Source: Phyllobacterium zundukense
GTDB lineage: Bacteria; Pseudomonadota; Alphaproteobacteria; Rhizobiales; Rhizobiaceae
Assembly (NCBI RefSeq): GCF_002764115.1
Contig: NZ_CP017940.1
Coordinates: 3,074,501-3,138,500, forward strand
DNA length: 64,000 bases
Reading direction: 5' to 3'
Position 1 is the first letter of the stretch, and every line of letters starts with the position of its first letter. Both the position numbers and the translations under genes were made by a program. Under the pieces are notes generated by a model that searched no databases, was not told the origin of the DNA, and saw only the letters and a program-made list of their open reading frames with translations. Positions 24,421 to 33,993 of the stretch are shown here, in pieces.

Positions 24421-25419
24421 TCAGCGCCGGATAATTCCCTTGCCGAGCAGTCGCTCGCGATCATGCGGCCCTTCGAGATCAAGCACAGGTCCGAGCGGCA
24501 CGATACCGGTCGGATTGACGTGGGCGATGGAATAATACCCGGCCTTGATGTGATCGATCTTCACCGTAGAGCGCACATCCTGCCACTGGTAAAGCTCGCG
24601 CAAATAATTGGAAAGATTGTGATAATCGCAGAGGCGGCGGATATTGCACTTGAAGGCGCCATGATAGGCGGCGTCGAAACGCACCAGGGTCACGAACAAG
24701 CGCCAGTCCGCCTCCGTCAGATGGTGGCCAGCAATGTAGCGATGGTCCGTCAGGTGCGCTTCTACCCTGTCGAACGCCTTGAACACATTGGCCGCCGCCT
24801 CGTCATAAGCACCTTGAGACTTGGCGAAACCGGCACGGTAGACGCCGTTGTTGATGTTTTCATAGATCAGATCGTTCCATTTATCGATCTCGGGGCGCAG
24901 TTCTTCCGGGTAGAAGTCCCAGTTGTCGCCCGTCACGCCATCAAAGGCCGTGTTTAAGATGCGGATGATATCGGCCGATTCATTATTGACGATCCTCCCC
25001 TCCTTGCGATCCCACAGCACCGGGACGGAAACCTTGCCCGTATAGTTTGGTTCGCTCGCCGTATAGAGCTGATAGAGGTAGCGGATCGGTGGCGCCTTGG
25101 GACCAGCGTCCTGCGATTCCGCAAAGGTCCAGCCATTCTCCCCGATTGCCGGTTCGGCGACCGAAATGCGGATGATCTCGCGCAAACCCTTGAGGTTGCG
25201 GAAGATCAGCGTACGCGACGCCCAGGGGCAGAGGTAGGAAACGAACAGTTGATAACGATCCCGTTCTGCCGGAAATGCCGGTCTACCGGACGCATCGGGC
25301 TGGCCGTCGGGCGTGATCCAGTTGTGGAAATGCGTGGCTTCGCGGTGGAATGCGCCGCCCTTCATTTCGCTGGCGGCGACATCGCCCTTGACCCATTGCC
25401 CGTTCACCAAAGCTGGCAT
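24421..25419 (-). CDS. Glutathionyl-hydroquinone reductase (YqjG/Xi-class glutathione transferase)
   Basis: A 332-residue Xi-class glutathione transferase. It has the early GGAFHREATHFHNWI segment, the catalytic cysteine in YLCPWASRT (Cys64), a thioredoxin-like domain with VPVLWD and NESADIIRI, and a long helical C-terminal domain. These enzymes remove glutathione from glutathionyl-hydroquinones. I prefer the ATG at 25419 because GGGAAAAGAC stands before it and the start matches the family; ATGs at 25437 and 25464 are alternatives. A clear terminator follows. Confidence 0.9.
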   Translation of the reverse strand: MPALVNGQWVKGDVAASEMKGGAFHREATHFHNWITPDGQPDASGRPAFPAERDRYQLFVSYLCPWASRTLIFRNLKGLREIIRISVAEPAIGENGWTFAESQDAGPKAPPIRYLYQLYTASEPNYTGKVSVPVLWDRKEGRIVNNESADIIRILNTAFDGVTGDNWDFYPEELRPEIDKWNDLIYENINNGVYRAGFAKSQGAYDEAAANVFKAFDRVEAHLTDHRYIAGHHLTEADWRLFVTLVRFDAAYHGAFKCNIRRLCDYHNLSNYLRELYQWQDVRSTVKIDHIKAGYYSIAHVNPTGIVPLGPVLDLEGPHDRERLLGKGIIRR

Positions 25420-25522
25420 CTGTCTTTTCCCGACCATTGACAAGGCGTCAGGATCGCATTTCACCGCGCTCTTTCATACCAGAGAGGCTTTGACAGACTG
25501 TATTTGCCTCCAAGACAATATG

Positions 25523-27196
25523 TCAGTCCGTGACCGCTCCTTCGCTTGCCGACTTTGCCAGCTTGGCGAATTTGGCCAGCACACCCCGCGTATACCGCGG
25601 CGGCGGCTGTTTCCATTGCTTGCGGCGTGCCTCGATCTCAGCCTCACCAACCTCAAGTTGCAGCAGTTGCCTGTGGGCGTCGATGGTGATCGTGTCGCCT
25701 TCCTGAACCAGCGCAATGGTGCCGCCTTCGAAAGCTTCCGGGGTGACATGGCCGACGACCATGCCCCAGGTTCCACCGGAAAAGCGGCCATCCGTGATAA
25801 ACCCGACACTTTCGCCAAGGCCGCGGCCGATGATGGCCGAAGTGGGCGCCAGCATTTCGGGCATGCCGGGTCCACCCTTCGGTCCAAGATAACGCAGAAC
25901 CAGCACATCGCCGGGCCTGATCTTATCGGAAAGGATCGCATCCATGGCTGACTGTTCGTCGTCAAAGACGCGTGCCGGTCCCTGGATGACGGGATTTTTC
26001 AGGCCGGTGATCTTGGCGACCGCACCGCCGGTCGCGAGATTGCCTCTCAGGATGGCGAGATGCCCTTCCTTGTAGAGCGCCTTGTCGATGGGGCGAATGA
26101 TGTTCTGATCGGCAGGCGGCGCATCCGGAATATGCGCAAGCTCCTCGGCAAGTGTGCGTCCGGTGATGGTCAGGCAATCGCCATGCAGGAGGCCCGCATT
26201 CAACAGGATCTTCAACACCTGCGGAATGCCGCCGACCTTATGCAGATCCACCGCCATATACTGTCCGGATGGCCTGAGATTGCAGATCACCGGCACCTTG
26301 CGGCGCACACGCTCGAACTCATCGAGCGTCCATTCCACTTCCGCCGCATGCGCGATGGCAAGGAAGTGCAGCACGCCATTGGTCGAGCCGCCTGTCGCCA
26401 TGATCAGCGCCACGGCATTCTCGATGGATTTGCGCGTGATGATATCGCGTGGCCGGATATTCTTGCGCACGGCGTCGACCAACACGCGTGCCGATTCCGC
26501 AGTGCTGTCAGCCTTTTCCGCATCAGGATTGGCCATGGTCGACGACGACATCAGCGACATTCCCAGCGCTTCGAAGGCTGAACTCATGGTGTTGGCGGTG
26601 TACATGCCACCGCAAGAGCCAGTCGATGGACAGGCATGGCGCTCGATACCTTCGAAATCCTCCTCGCTCATCTTCCCGGCCATGAAGGAGCCGACGGCCT
26701 CGAAGGATGAGACGATCGACAGGTCCTTGCCCTTCCAATTGCCCGGCTTGATGGTTCCGCCGTAGACATAGATGGAGGGCACATTGGTGCGGGCCATTGC
26801 GATCATCCCGCCCGGCATGTTCTTGTCGCAGCCGCCGATCACGAGAACGCCGTCCATCCACTGGCCGTTGACGCAGGTCTCGATGCAATCGGCGATTACT
26901 TCGCGCGAGATCAGCGAATATTTCATGCCTTCGGTGCCCATCGCCATACCATCGGAAATGGTCGGGGTGCCGAAGATCTGCGGATTGCCACCTGCCGCCT
27001 TCACCGCGGCGACAGCCGCATCGGCCAAAGGCTGCAGGCCCGCGTTGCAGGGCGTGATTGTCGAATGGCCATTGGCAATGCCGATCATCGGCTTGTCGAA
27101 ATCAGCCTTTTCATAGCCAAGTGCATAATACATGGCACGGTTGGGCGACCGCGCAACGCCTTGGGTAATGTGTTTCGATCGCTCGTTGGCTGGCAT
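25523..27196 (-). CDS. ilvD: Dihydroxy-acid dehydratase IlvD
   Basis: A 557-residue IlvD/Edd family dehydratase. The three cysteines for the Fe-S cluster are Cys50 (STITPC), Cys123 (GGCDKN) and Cys195 (STGSCGG). The pattern and the length fit the roughly 560-residue IlvD form, which uses a [2Fe-2S] cluster; it makes 2-oxoisovalerate and 2-oxo-3-methylvalerate in valine/isoleucine synthesis. Related sugar-acid dehydratases of the same family exist, but the full-length fit is better with IlvD. It is separated by 68 bases from the transglycosylase gene downstream of its start and probably has its own promoter. Confidence 0.88.
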   Translation of the reverse strand: MPANERSKHITQGVARSPNRAMYYALGYEKADFDKPMIGIANGHSTITPCNAGLQPLADAAVAAVKAAGGNPQIFGTPTISDGMAMGTEGMKYSLISREVIADCIETCVNGQWMDGVLVIGGCDKNMPGGMIAMARTNVPSIYVYGGTIKPGNWKGKDLSIVSSFEAVGSFMAGKMSEEDFEGIERHACPSTGSCGGMYTANTMSSAFEALGMSLMSSSTMANPDAEKADSTAESARVLVDAVRKNIRPRDIITRKSIENAVALIMATGGSTNGVLHFLAIAHAAEVEWTLDEFERVRRKVPVICNLRPSGQYMAVDLHKVGGIPQVLKILLNAGLLHGDCLTITGRTLAEELAHIPDAPPADQNIIRPIDKALYKEGHLAILRGNLATGGAVAKITGLKNPVIQGPARVFDDEQSAMDAILSDKIRPGDVLVLRYLGPKGGPGMPEMLAPTSAIIGRGLGESVGFITDGRFSGGTWGMVVGHVTPEAFEGGTIALVQEGDTITIDAHRQLLQLEVGEAEIEARRKQWKQPPPRYTRGVLAKFAKLAKSASEGAVTD

Positions 27197-27264
27197 GATT
27201 TGGCTCCCATTCTCGATACGAGAATAGTTTTAGAGCTTTTCGAGACGGGAACGAAAGGAATTCT

Positions 27265-28521
27265 TCAGCGAATAGCCTTGATCAGGCTCCTGTCGGGAAA
27301 GCAGGTCGGCGCCGTGCCCTGTTTCGCCTGCCAGTCACCGATCGAGCGGCGGGTCTTGAAACCCGGGAAGCCATCCGCACCCCCGGCGTCATACCCCTTT
27401 TTCTCCAGCACCTTCTGCAGACCGGCGATGTCCGAACGATTGAGCCCGCCAACGTCACCCCAGCCAGCAGAAAAGCCGGTCGCCCCACGCGCGATGCGAT
27501 CCCCGACATGACCGATGAACAACGCGTAGAGATCGCTCATATTGTATTCCTTGAGAACGTAGAAATTCCTGGTGACGATGAAGGCCGGGCCATGCCGCCC
27601 GGCCGGCATCAACAGGAAGCCTTCGCGCTTGGTCTCACTGGATGGAAATGGCTTGCCGTTGACACGAGTGATGCCGAGCTTTTCCCAGGCTGAGAAGGGC
27701 TTGCCCTGATCCGGGCCCTCGAGCGCACAGCTGACGCTGCCGGGAACATTGACCTCGTAGCCCCAGTCGCGACCGCGCTGCCAGCCATATTGCGCGAGGT
27801 AATGCGCGATGGACCCCAGCGTGTCCGGCACCGAGTTCCAGATATCGCGCTTACCGTCGCCGTCGAAATCCACCGCGTGCTCGATATAGGAGGTCGGCAT
27901 GAACTGCGGCTGACCCAGCGCGCCCGCCCAGGAGCTCTTCATGCTGCCAGCGCCGATGTAACCCTTCTGAACGATCTCCAGCGCCGCAACAAGTTCCTTA
28001 CGGAACATGTCCTTGCGCGTTGCCATGAAGGCCTTGGTGCCGAGAACCGTGAACGCATTGTAAGGGATCTTGACGCTGCCATAACCGCTTTCGCGGCCCC
28101 AGATAGCCAGGACGATCTCGCCCGGCACGCCGTACTTGTTTTCGACCGCCTTCAATATCCGCGCATATTGCCCGGCTCGCGCCGTTCCGCCGGTGGTGAC
28201 CGCGTTCACCGTCTTGGCGTTGAAGTATTTACCGGGCGAGCCGAACTCGGTCTGCACCTGTTTTTGCGGCGTCTGTGCCTTCTCGCCAGGCATCACCAGA
28301 TCCGGCAGATCGAAGTTCAGCGTCACACCGGTGAATGCCTGATCGAAGGTCGCTTTGGAAACGCCCTTCGCCTTGGCTTCCGGCCAAAGATTATTGGCAA
28401 GCCAGGATTGAAACTGTGCTTCGATCTCGGGTTTCGACGCCGCCAATCCTGCACCTGCCGACAGGCTGAGAAACACTCCGATCACCGCCCCAAGGGCAAA
28501 TCTCAATGGGCGTGCTATCAA
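27265..28521 (-). CDS. Lytic murein transglycosylase, MltB-type with peptidoglycan-binding domain
   Basis: A 418-residue exported enzyme. A signal peptide (about 1-28, cut after AGLAA) precedes the SLT-2 catalytic domain, with the catalytic Glu in AIWGRESGYG (Glu144) and a later GALGQPQFMPTSY motif. A C-terminal peptidoglycan-binding domain follows (about 350-415, with DIAGLQKVLEKKGYD). It cleaves glycan strands to 1,6-anhydromuramyl products. It lies 10 bases from recR on the same strand, but a functional link with recombination is not implied. Confidence 0.9.
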   Translation of the reverse strand: MIARPLRFALGAVIGVFLSLSAGAGLAASKPEIEAQFQSWLANNLWPEAKAKGVSKATFDQAFTGVTLNFDLPDLVMPGEKAQTPQKQVQTEFGSPGKYFNAKTVNAVTTGGTARAGQYARILKAVENKYGVPGEIVLAIWGRESGYGSVKIPYNAFTVLGTKAFMATRKDMFRKELVAALEIVQKGYIGAGSMKSSWAGALGQPQFMPTSYIEHAVDFDGDGKRDIWNSVPDTLGSIAHYLAQYGWQRGRDWGYEVNVPGSVSCALEGPDQGKPFSAWEKLGITRVNGKPFPSSETKREGFLLMPAGRHGPAFIVTRNFYVLKEYNMSDLYALFIGHVGDRIARGATGFSAGWGDVGGLNRSDIAGLQKVLEKKGYDAGGADGFPGFKTRRSIGDWQAKQGTAPTCFPDRSLIKAIR

Positions 28522-28531
28522 AGCGTTCTCC

Positions 28532-29137
28532 CTAAAGTGATGTTCGGGCGCGCAATGCCGCCGTCAATGTTCCTTCGTCGAGATAATCGAGTTCACCTCC
28601 TACCGGCACGCCATGGGCAAGCCTGGTGATTCGAACATCGAAGCCTGCAAGCTGGTCGGTGATGTAATGGGCCGTCGTCTGGCCCTCCACCGTCGCGTTG
28701 ACCGCGAGGATTACCTCCTTGATTTCGCCTTCCGCCACCCGGCCAACGAGCGTCATGATGTTGAGATCGTCCGGCCCGATACCGTCGAGCGGCGACAGCC
28801 GCCCGCCAAGCACGTGGTAGCGCACATTCATCGACCCTGCACGCTCCAGCGCCCAGAGATCGGAAACATCTTCGACGACGATGAGCGTCCCAAGTTCGCG
28901 GCGCGGATCGGTGCAGATCATACAAGGATCGGAGGTATCGACATTGCCGCAGGTCGAGCAGATGCGCACCTTTTCGGCAGCATCCTGCATGGCCGAACCC
29001 AGTGGAATCAGCAGTGCCTCTTTTTTCTTGATGAGATGCAGGGCCGCCCGACGGGCGGAACGCGGCCCGAGCCCCGGCACTTTGGCCAGCAGCTGGATCA
29101 GGCGTTCAATTTCAGGACCGGCGATTCGCTTCGACAT
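28532..29137 (-). CDS. recR: Recombination mediator RecR
   Basis: A 201-residue protein with the N-terminal helix-hairpin-helix ([20 protein letters not shown]), the four-cysteine zinc site (CSTCGNVD...CMIC), a Toprim domain ([18 protein letters not shown]) and the C-terminal Walker-like region. It loads RecA with RecO and RecF during gap repair. It belongs to the conserved dnaX-ybaB-recR order on the minus strand. The start is preceded by AAAAAGGCG, immediately beside a palindromic repeat. Confidence 0.96.
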   Translation of the reverse strand: MSKRIAGPEIERLIQLLAKVPGLGPRSARRAALHLIKKKEALLIPLGSAMQDAAEKVRICSTCGNVDTSDPCMICTDPRRELGTLIVVEDVSDLWALERAGSMNVRYHVLGGRLSPLDGIGPDDLNIMTLVGRVAEGEIKEVILAVNATVEGQTTAHYITDQLAGFDVRITRLAHGVPVGGELDYLDEGTLTAALRARTSL

Positions 29138-29149
29138 GTCGCCTTTTTA

Positions 29150-29260
29150 TCTCCCCCCTTGCGGGGGAGAAAGCGATTTCAGCATCTTGGCTCTTGCCAA
29201 GTGCTAGAAATCGCAAGAGAGGGGATAGTGAGCCACATATCCAGCAGAATCCCCTCTCTT
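29150..29260. repeat. Composite palindromic repeat element (three hairpins)
   Basis: Three inverted repeats stand side by side: TCTCCCCC/GGGGGAGA (29150-29170, 5-base loop CTTGC); GCGATTTC...GAAATCGC (29173-29214) with inner arms AGCA/TGCT and CTTGGC/GCCAAG; and AAGAGAGGGGAT/ATCCCCTCTCTT (29215-29260). Together they fill most of the 161-base recR-ybaB gap. Dense palindromes like these are typical of dispersed intergenic repeats in rhizobia. A second copy is not in this window, so dispersal is inferred. Confidence 0.72.
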
Positions 29261-29298
29261 GGGCTTTCTAAGGATTTAGCAAAGAAGCCGCCTAAGCG

Positions 29299-29622
29299 TC
29301 AAAACGGCAGCTTGAAACCGGGCGGTATGGGCAATCCGGCGGTCAGCGCCTGCGTCTTCTCGGCCATGATCGCCTCGACTTTCGCCTTGGCCTCATTGTG
29401 CGCGGCGATGATCAGGTCTTCGATGACTTCGATGTCATCTTCCTTGAACAGCGACGGATCGATGGTCAATGCCGTCAGCGCACCCTTACCGGAGAGCTTG
29501 ACGGTGACGAGACCGCCGCCCGCATGCCCTTCCGCCTCGAGCGCAGCAATTTCTTCCTGCATCGCCGCCATCTTGGCCTGCATTTCCTTGGCCTGTTTCA
29601 TCATGCCCATTATGTCACGCAT
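29299..29622 (-). CDS. ybaB: YbaB/EbfC nucleoid-associated protein
   Basis: A 107-residue DNA-binding protein: an N-terminal helix rich in Met, Lys and Gln ([20 protein letters not shown]), a central beta-sheet with [18 protein letters not shown], and a C-terminal helix with PPGFKLPF. YbaB dimers bind DNA as tweezers. It is 18 bases after dnaX, the usual order. Confidence 0.95.
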   Translation of the reverse strand: MRDIMGMMKQAKEMQAKMAAMQEEIAALEAEGHAGGGLVTVKLSGKGALTALTIDPSLFKEDDIEVIEDLIIAAHNEAKAKVEAIMAEKTQALTAGLPIPPGFKLPF

Positions 29623-29640
29623 GGAAAAAACTCCTGTTCG

Positions 29641-31452
29641 TCAGTCATCTTCTTCGACGGGCGCGAGCGCATCATCGCCCAGCACGCCGCCGTTCGTCAT
29701 TTCGCCGTCAGTTTGCCCGGCGGGTGTCGCGATGCGCACATTGATGATCTTGGCGCCGGGAAATTTCGACAGGATCGCCGCCACATCCGGATCGGCGCGA
29801 GCATCGCTCAACAGCGAGTTACGTTTTGCCGTTTCGGTTTCATTGATCGTGGCACTGCCCTGCTCACGCGACAGTGAGACCATCCAGCGGATGCCCGTCC
29901 AGTCGCTCAGCTTCTGTGACAGGTCGGTCAAAAGCGTCTTTGGCGCATTGTCGGTCAAGTTGATCTCAAGCCGTCCAGGCTTGAGGCTGACAAGGCGCAC
30001 GCAGTTCTTGACCATGATCTTGAACTGCATGTCGCGCTGCTTTTCGGCCAGCGCAATGATGTCCTCGATGCTGTCCACTGGCACCGCGGGTCCTTCTTCG
30101 ACCGCTGGCGGTGGCGGAGCGATCGGCTCGGGCCGCGCTGCCGGTTCCACCAGAAGCATGGTGGCGCCGCCATTGGAGCTGACCGAGCCGCGCGACGATG
30201 CCACCGCATCGGTAGCGCGCGCCATGGGTGCGCCACCATTCCCGGGGCGCGGTCCGTCGGCGCGCGGCGCTTGCGGCAAGAGCGATCCGCCATCCTCCAG
30301 TGATTTCAACGCTTCATCAAGCGTCGGCAGGTCGGCGGCGTGAGCCAGCCGGATCAGCAGCATTTCTGCCGCCTGAACCGGGCGGCTGGAATTATCGACC
30401 TCGGTAATACCTTTCAGCAGCATTTGCCAGGTACGCGATAGGACCCGGATGGAAAGCTTCCCGGCAAAATCCCTACCGCGTGTGCGCTCGTCTTCCGACA
30501 GCGAAATGTCATCGGCGACATCGGGTGTGAAACGGATTCGCGTCACCAGATGGTTGAAATCGGCAAGATCGGTCAGGACCACACTTGGATCTGCGCCGAC
30601 ATCATACTGCGCCCGGAATTCCCGCAGGGCCGTAGCGACATCACCGCGCATCAGCATCTCGAACAGATCGATGATGCGGGCGCGGTCAGCAAGTCCAAGC
30701 ATGGAGCGGACTGCGTCCGCATCGACAGTGCCCGCACCGTGGGCAATGGCCTGATCGAATATTGACAGTGAATCGCGCACGGACCCCTCGCCTGCCCGGG
30801 CGATCATGCTCAGCGACGCATCGTCTACGGTGATCGCTTCCAACTCGGCGATCTTCTTCAGGTGGCGGATCAAAACGCTGGTGTCGATACGGCGCAAGTC
30901 GAAGCGCTGGCAGCGCGACAGGACCGTGATAGGAACCTTGCGTATTTCCGTTGTGGCAAAGATGAATTTGACGTGCGGTGGCGGCTCTTCCAGCGTCTTC
31001 AACAGACCGTTGAAGGCCTGATTGGAGAGCATGTGCACTTCATCGATGATGTAGACCTTGTAGCGCGCCGACACCGGGCGGTAGCGCACCTGTTCGATAA
31101 TCTCGCGTATATCGTCGATACCGGTATGGGAGGCGGCATCCATCTCGATCACATCGACGTGCCGCCCTTCCATGATCGCCTGGCAATGTTCGCCGGGCAC
31201 AGACAGGTCGATCGTGGGCTTGTCGATTTCCGCGGTCTTGTAATTGAGCGCGCGGGCCAGAATGCGGGCCGTGGTGGTCTTGCCGACACCGCGTACACCG
31301 GTCAGCATCCACGCCTGCGCGATGCGCCCGGTCTCGAATGCATTGGTCAGCGTGCGGACCATCGGCTCCTGGCCGATCAGATCATCAAAATTCTGCGGGC
31401 GATATTTGCGGGCGAGCACGCGATAGGCGCTGTCTGCCGTTTTGGTGTCCAT
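29641..31452 (-). CDS. dnaX: DNA polymerase III subunit gamma/tau DnaX
   Basis: A 603-residue clamp-loader ATPase. Walker A is GVRGVGKTT (residues 52-60), Walker B region is YIIDEVHMLS, and the sensor and AAA lid regions follow. The C-terminal third is the tau-type part that contacts polymerase. The four-cysteine zinc site seen in E. coli is reduced: the loop reads LSVPGEHCQAI with a single Cys. This loss appears in other rhizobial DnaX proteins as I recall them. I did not find an obvious slippery run for gamma production. It begins the dnaX-ybaB-recR operon and lies beside the SRP RNA gene. Confidence 0.95.
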   Translation of the reverse strand: MDTKTADSAYRVLARKYRPQNFDDLIGQEPMVRTLTNAFETGRIAQAWMLTGVRGVGKTTTARILARALNYKTAEIDKPTIDLSVPGEHCQAIMEGRHVDVIEMDAASHTGIDDIREIIEQVRYRPVSARYKVYIIDEVHMLSNQAFNGLLKTLEEPPPHVKFIFATTEIRKVPITVLSRCQRFDLRRIDTSVLIRHLKKIAELEAITVDDASLSMIARAGEGSVRDSLSIFDQAIAHGAGTVDADAVRSMLGLADRARIIDLFEMLMRGDVATALREFRAQYDVGADPSVVLTDLADFNHLVTRIRFTPDVADDISLSEDERTRGRDFAGKLSIRVLSRTWQMLLKGITEVDNSSRPVQAAEMLLIRLAHAADLPTLDEALKSLEDGGSLLPQAPRADGPRPGNGGAPMARATDAVASSRGSVSSNGGATMLLVEPAARPEPIAPPPPAVEEGPAVPVDSIEDIIALAEKQRDMQFKIMVKNCVRLVSLKPGRLEINLTDNAPKTLLTDLSQKLSDWTGIRWMVSLSREQGSATINETETAKRNSLLSDARADPDVAAILSKFPGAKIINVRIATPAGQTDGEMTNGGVLGDDALAPVEEDD

Positions 31453-31570
31453 CGCGTTTGATTCCGCTCCTGCATTAACTTCTCGCGTGCGTCACAAGTT
31501 TGGACCGCCATGCACCGCAGCGTCAATGCCGCTTGACGGCTTTGACACAGGCCAGGTGACAAAGAAGAAG

Positions 31571-31674
31571 GGTGGGAGGCTGGCACGGCGACCCGTGCCT
31601 GGCTCGTTGGGGCTGCTTCCTTCCGGACCTGACCCGGTTGGCGAGTGGCTCGTCCACCACCAACCTCCCGAGGC
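31571..31674 (-). ncRNA. ffs: Signal recognition particle RNA (4.5S type)
   Basis: On the minus strand the region forms a long hairpin: the 5' side CTCGGGAGGTTGG pairs with the 3' side CCAGCCTCCC. Near the apex lies the universal SRP core, GGTCAGGTCCGGAAGGAAGC followed by AGCC, with the GGAA tetraloop. The orientation is fixed by this core. The RNA binds Ffh for co-translational targeting. Its position just upstream of dnaX is usual for Alphaproteobacteria. After the 3' end comes CTTCTTCTTTG, a possible weak terminator. Confidence 0.93.
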
Positions 31675-31675
31675 T

Positions 31676-31704
31676 CATATCGTCAATTCAGACGCAAAAA
31701 GCAA
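31676..31704 (-). promoter_or_regulatory. Candidate ffs promoter
   Basis: On the minus strand TTGCTT (31704-31699) and GATATG (31681-31676) are 17 bases apart and would start transcription at about the 5' end of the SRP RNA. The -10 is weak. Confidence 0.35.
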
Positions 31705-31740
31705 GCGGGACAGCGAAAAAACTGTTATCTAGGATGAATC

Positions 31741-32142
31741 ATGACTTTTACGCTCGATAGTAAGCTTGCAGCTGACACATATTCCATTGCAAGGCTAGGC
31801 CTCTGCGATCTGCGCCTGATGAATGACCGCCGCTGGCCCTGGCTCATCTTGGTGCCCCAACGCCCCGGAATCTGCGAGATTCATGAATTGACCCCGCTGG
31901 ATCAGACAATGCTGACTTTCGAGACGGGGATTGCGGCACAGGCTCTGAAATCTGTGGTTAATTGCGAAAAGATCAATACAGGCGCGCTCGGCAACATCGT
32001 TCGCCAGCTGCATCTGCATGTGATCGCCCGCAATACCGGCGATCCCGCCTGGCCCGGACCTGTCTGGGGGTACGGCACGCGCGAACCTTATGGCGAAAAA
32101 GACGCAAGGGACTTTGCGAGCGCCATACTCAAGGCTATCTAG
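31741..32142 (+). CDS. HIT family hydrolase
   Basis: A 133-residue histidine-triad protein with the motif RQLHLHVIAR; Gln stands in the first His place and the two following His remain, as in many short bacterial HIT proteins. Such proteins hydrolyse or transfer nucleotides (for example Ap4A or AMP conjugates). The N-terminal PWLILVPQRPGICEIHELT is typical of the family. A small WGYGTREPY tail follows. It lies 42 bases before nudC, another nucleotide-hydrolase gene, and may be co-transcribed with it. Confidence 0.88.
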   Translation: MTFTLDSKLAADTYSIARLGLCDLRLMNDRRWPWLILVPQRPGICEIHELTPLDQTMLTFETGIAAQALKSVVNCEKINTGALGNIVRQLHLHVIARNTGDPAWPGPVWGYGTREPYGEKDARDFASAILKAI

Positions 32143-32184
32143 TCAATATAGTCCCATTCCGGACCGGTTTTCTGGAGTTCACCC

Positions 32185-33126
32185 ATGTCGTTTCGCCTCT
32201 TTGATGTTCCGGAAACGGAAGCGAGCCATTTCGTCGGCTTTGCCGGCAACAGGATCAATCGCCATTCGGAAAAGCGTAGCGACGATGTTGTGACCCTTGC
32301 GTTGGCAAATGCCAATGCACGGATGCTGCTGATCGGACAGGGTCAGGTGCTGGTTACCCAGGGCGATACAGGCAATGCGCTTTTCGGCCTGGACAAGGCT
32401 GCAGCCCTTTTGCCTGCTCCGAACAAGACCATCTATCTTGGCATGCAGGATGATATGCCGATTCTCGCATCGCCAAGCGGCTTTGATTTCAACGCTTTGC
32501 CTGAGGCGATCAAGGCGATCGACTACCGCTCTGTCTATACGCAGGGCCTCATTCCGCCCGACCAGCTCGGCGCAATGGCGCAGGCAGTGTCGCTTCTGAC
32601 GTGGCACGAGAATCACACGTTCTGCGGGCGCTGCGGGACCGAAACCGTTATGCGTGACGGCGGCTACCGGCGCACCTGCCCCAATTGCGAGGCCCAGCAC
32701 TTCCCCCGCACCGATCCGGTAGCGATCATGATGGTGGTGCGCGGCGACAAATGTCTTCTGGCGCGCGGCGCGCATTTCGGCCCGGGCATGTATTCGTGTC
32801 TCGCCGGTTTCATCGAGCCGGGTGAAACAATCGAAAATGCTGTGCGCCGCGAGACGCTGGAGGAAACCAACCTGCCGGTCGGCCGTGTGCTTTATCACGC
32901 CAGCCAACCCTGGCCCTTCCCCTATTCGCTGATGATCGGATGCCATGCCGAGGCGCTGTCCGATGATTTCACTCTCGATAGAGCCGAACTTGAGGATGGC
33001 CGCTGGTTTTCGCGCGAGGAAGTCGCCACGATGCTTGACCGCACCCATGCGGACGGGCTGATGACCCCGCCGCCTGGTGCCATTGCCGCCCACCTCATCC
33101 GAAGCTGGGTCGATAGCGGGGTCTAG
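32185..33126 (+). CDS. nudC: NAD(+) diphosphatase NudC
   Basis: A 313-residue Nudix enzyme. A zinc ribbon (CGRCGTET ... RRTCPNC, near residues 152-170) precedes the Nudix box GFIEPGETIENAVRRETLEE (about 211-230). The NudC hallmark SQPWPFPYS lies shortly after. It hydrolyses NAD(H) and, as known for NudC, can remove NAD caps from RNA. The HIT gene is directly upstream. The neighbour pheA is convergent, with only three bases between their stop codons. Confidence 0.94.
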   Translation: MSFRLFDVPETEASHFVGFAGNRINRHSEKRSDDVVTLALANANARMLLIGQGQVLVTQGDTGNALFGLDKAAALLPAPNKTIYLGMQDDMPILASPSGFDFNALPEAIKAIDYRSVYTQGLIPPDQLGAMAQAVSLLTWHENHTFCGRCGTETVMRDGGYRRTCPNCEAQHFPRTDPVAIMMVVRGDKCLLARGAHFGPGMYSCLAGFIEPGETIENAVRRETLEETNLPVGRVLYHASQPWPFPYSLMIGCHAEALSDDFTLDRAELEDGRWFSREEVATMLDRTHADGLMTPPPGAIAAHLIRSWVDSGV

Positions 33127-33129
33127 ACC

Positions 33130-33993
33130 CTACTCTTCTTCGCCCTGCGTGCTGCGGAAGGTCGTATCCGCCGGGTAAACGCCGAGGATACGCACTTCCT
33201 TGGAGAAGAACTCCAACTCGTCCAGCGCGTGCGCGACGTTCTTGTCTTCTGGATGGCCTTCGATATCAGCATAGAACTGCGTGGCGGTGAATTTGCCGTC
33301 GATCTGGTAGCTCTCGAGCTTGGTCATGTTGACCATATTGGTAGCGAAACCGCCCATGGCTTTATACAGCGCCGCCGGAACGTTGCGGACGCGGAAAACA
33401 AAGGTCGTCATCATGAGCTCGTCGGAGGCGCGAGGTGCCCATTTCTTGGTCTTGTTGAGAACGACGAAACGCGTGACGTTGTTTTCGGTGTCCTCGACAT
33501 CCTCTTCCAGAATATCAAGGCCGTAAAGATCCGAGGCGAGACGCGGCGCCAGTGCGGCCATTGTCTTGTCGTTGACATCGGCAACAAGCCGCGCTGCGCC
33601 CGCTGTATCTCCGGCAATTACCGGCTTCCAGCCGTTCTTGCGGATATATTTACGGCATTGGCCAAGCGCGTGGATGTGGCTGTGAACGGACGTGATGTCG
33701 CTGCGCTTCGTGCCTGGCAGGACCATCAGCTGAAAATGGATCGGCAGGAAATACTCGCCGACTATATGCAGGCGCGATTCCGGCAGGAGATGGTGAATAT
33801 CGGCGACACGGCCGGCGATTGTGTTTTCGATCGGGATCATGGCAAGGTCAGCGGCGCCGCTTTCAACTGCGTTGAACGCATCCTCGAACGTCGGGCAAGG
33901 CATCGGCTCCATCTCGGGAAACATGTTGCGGCAGGCCGTGTCGGAATTCGCGCCGGGTTCCCCCTGGAAGGAGATGCGGTTGGTCTTAGCCAT
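33130..33993 (-). CDS. pheA: Prephenate dehydratase PheA
   Basis: A 287-residue monofunctional enzyme. The catalytic domain opens with ISFQGEPGANSD, has the ENTIAG motif and the TRFVVL catalytic motif (Thr-Arg-Phe), and is followed by an ACT regulatory domain with KLESYQIDGKF and FYADIEGHPED. It decarboxylates and dehydrates prephenate to phenylpyruvate; phenylalanine feedback through the ACT domain is expected. I start at the ATG at 33993, which shares TAATG with the end of kdsB; a longer frame running back into kdsB is not credible. Confidence 0.94.
   Translation of the reverse strand: MAKTNRISFQGEPGANSDTACRNMFPEMEPMPCPTFEDAFNAVESGAADLAMIPIENTIAGRVADIHHLLPESRLHIVGEYFLPIHFQLMVLPGTKRSDITSVHSHIHALGQCRKYIRKNGWKPVIAGDTAGAARLVADVNDKTMAALAPRLASDLYGLDILEEDVEDTENNVTRFVVLNKTKKWAPRASDELMMTTFVFRVRNVPAALYKAMGGFATNMVNMTKLESYQIDGKFTATQFYADIEGHPEDKNVAHALDELEFFSKEVRILGVYPADTTFRSTQGEEE

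Noticed and set aside
28613..30343. 576-codon open frame on the plus strand across recR, ybaB and dnaX
   Set aside because: It is antisense to three core genes. Long open antisense frames are common in GC-rich coding DNA with this codon use; it has no ribosome site and a low-complexity Ser/Arg-rich product.
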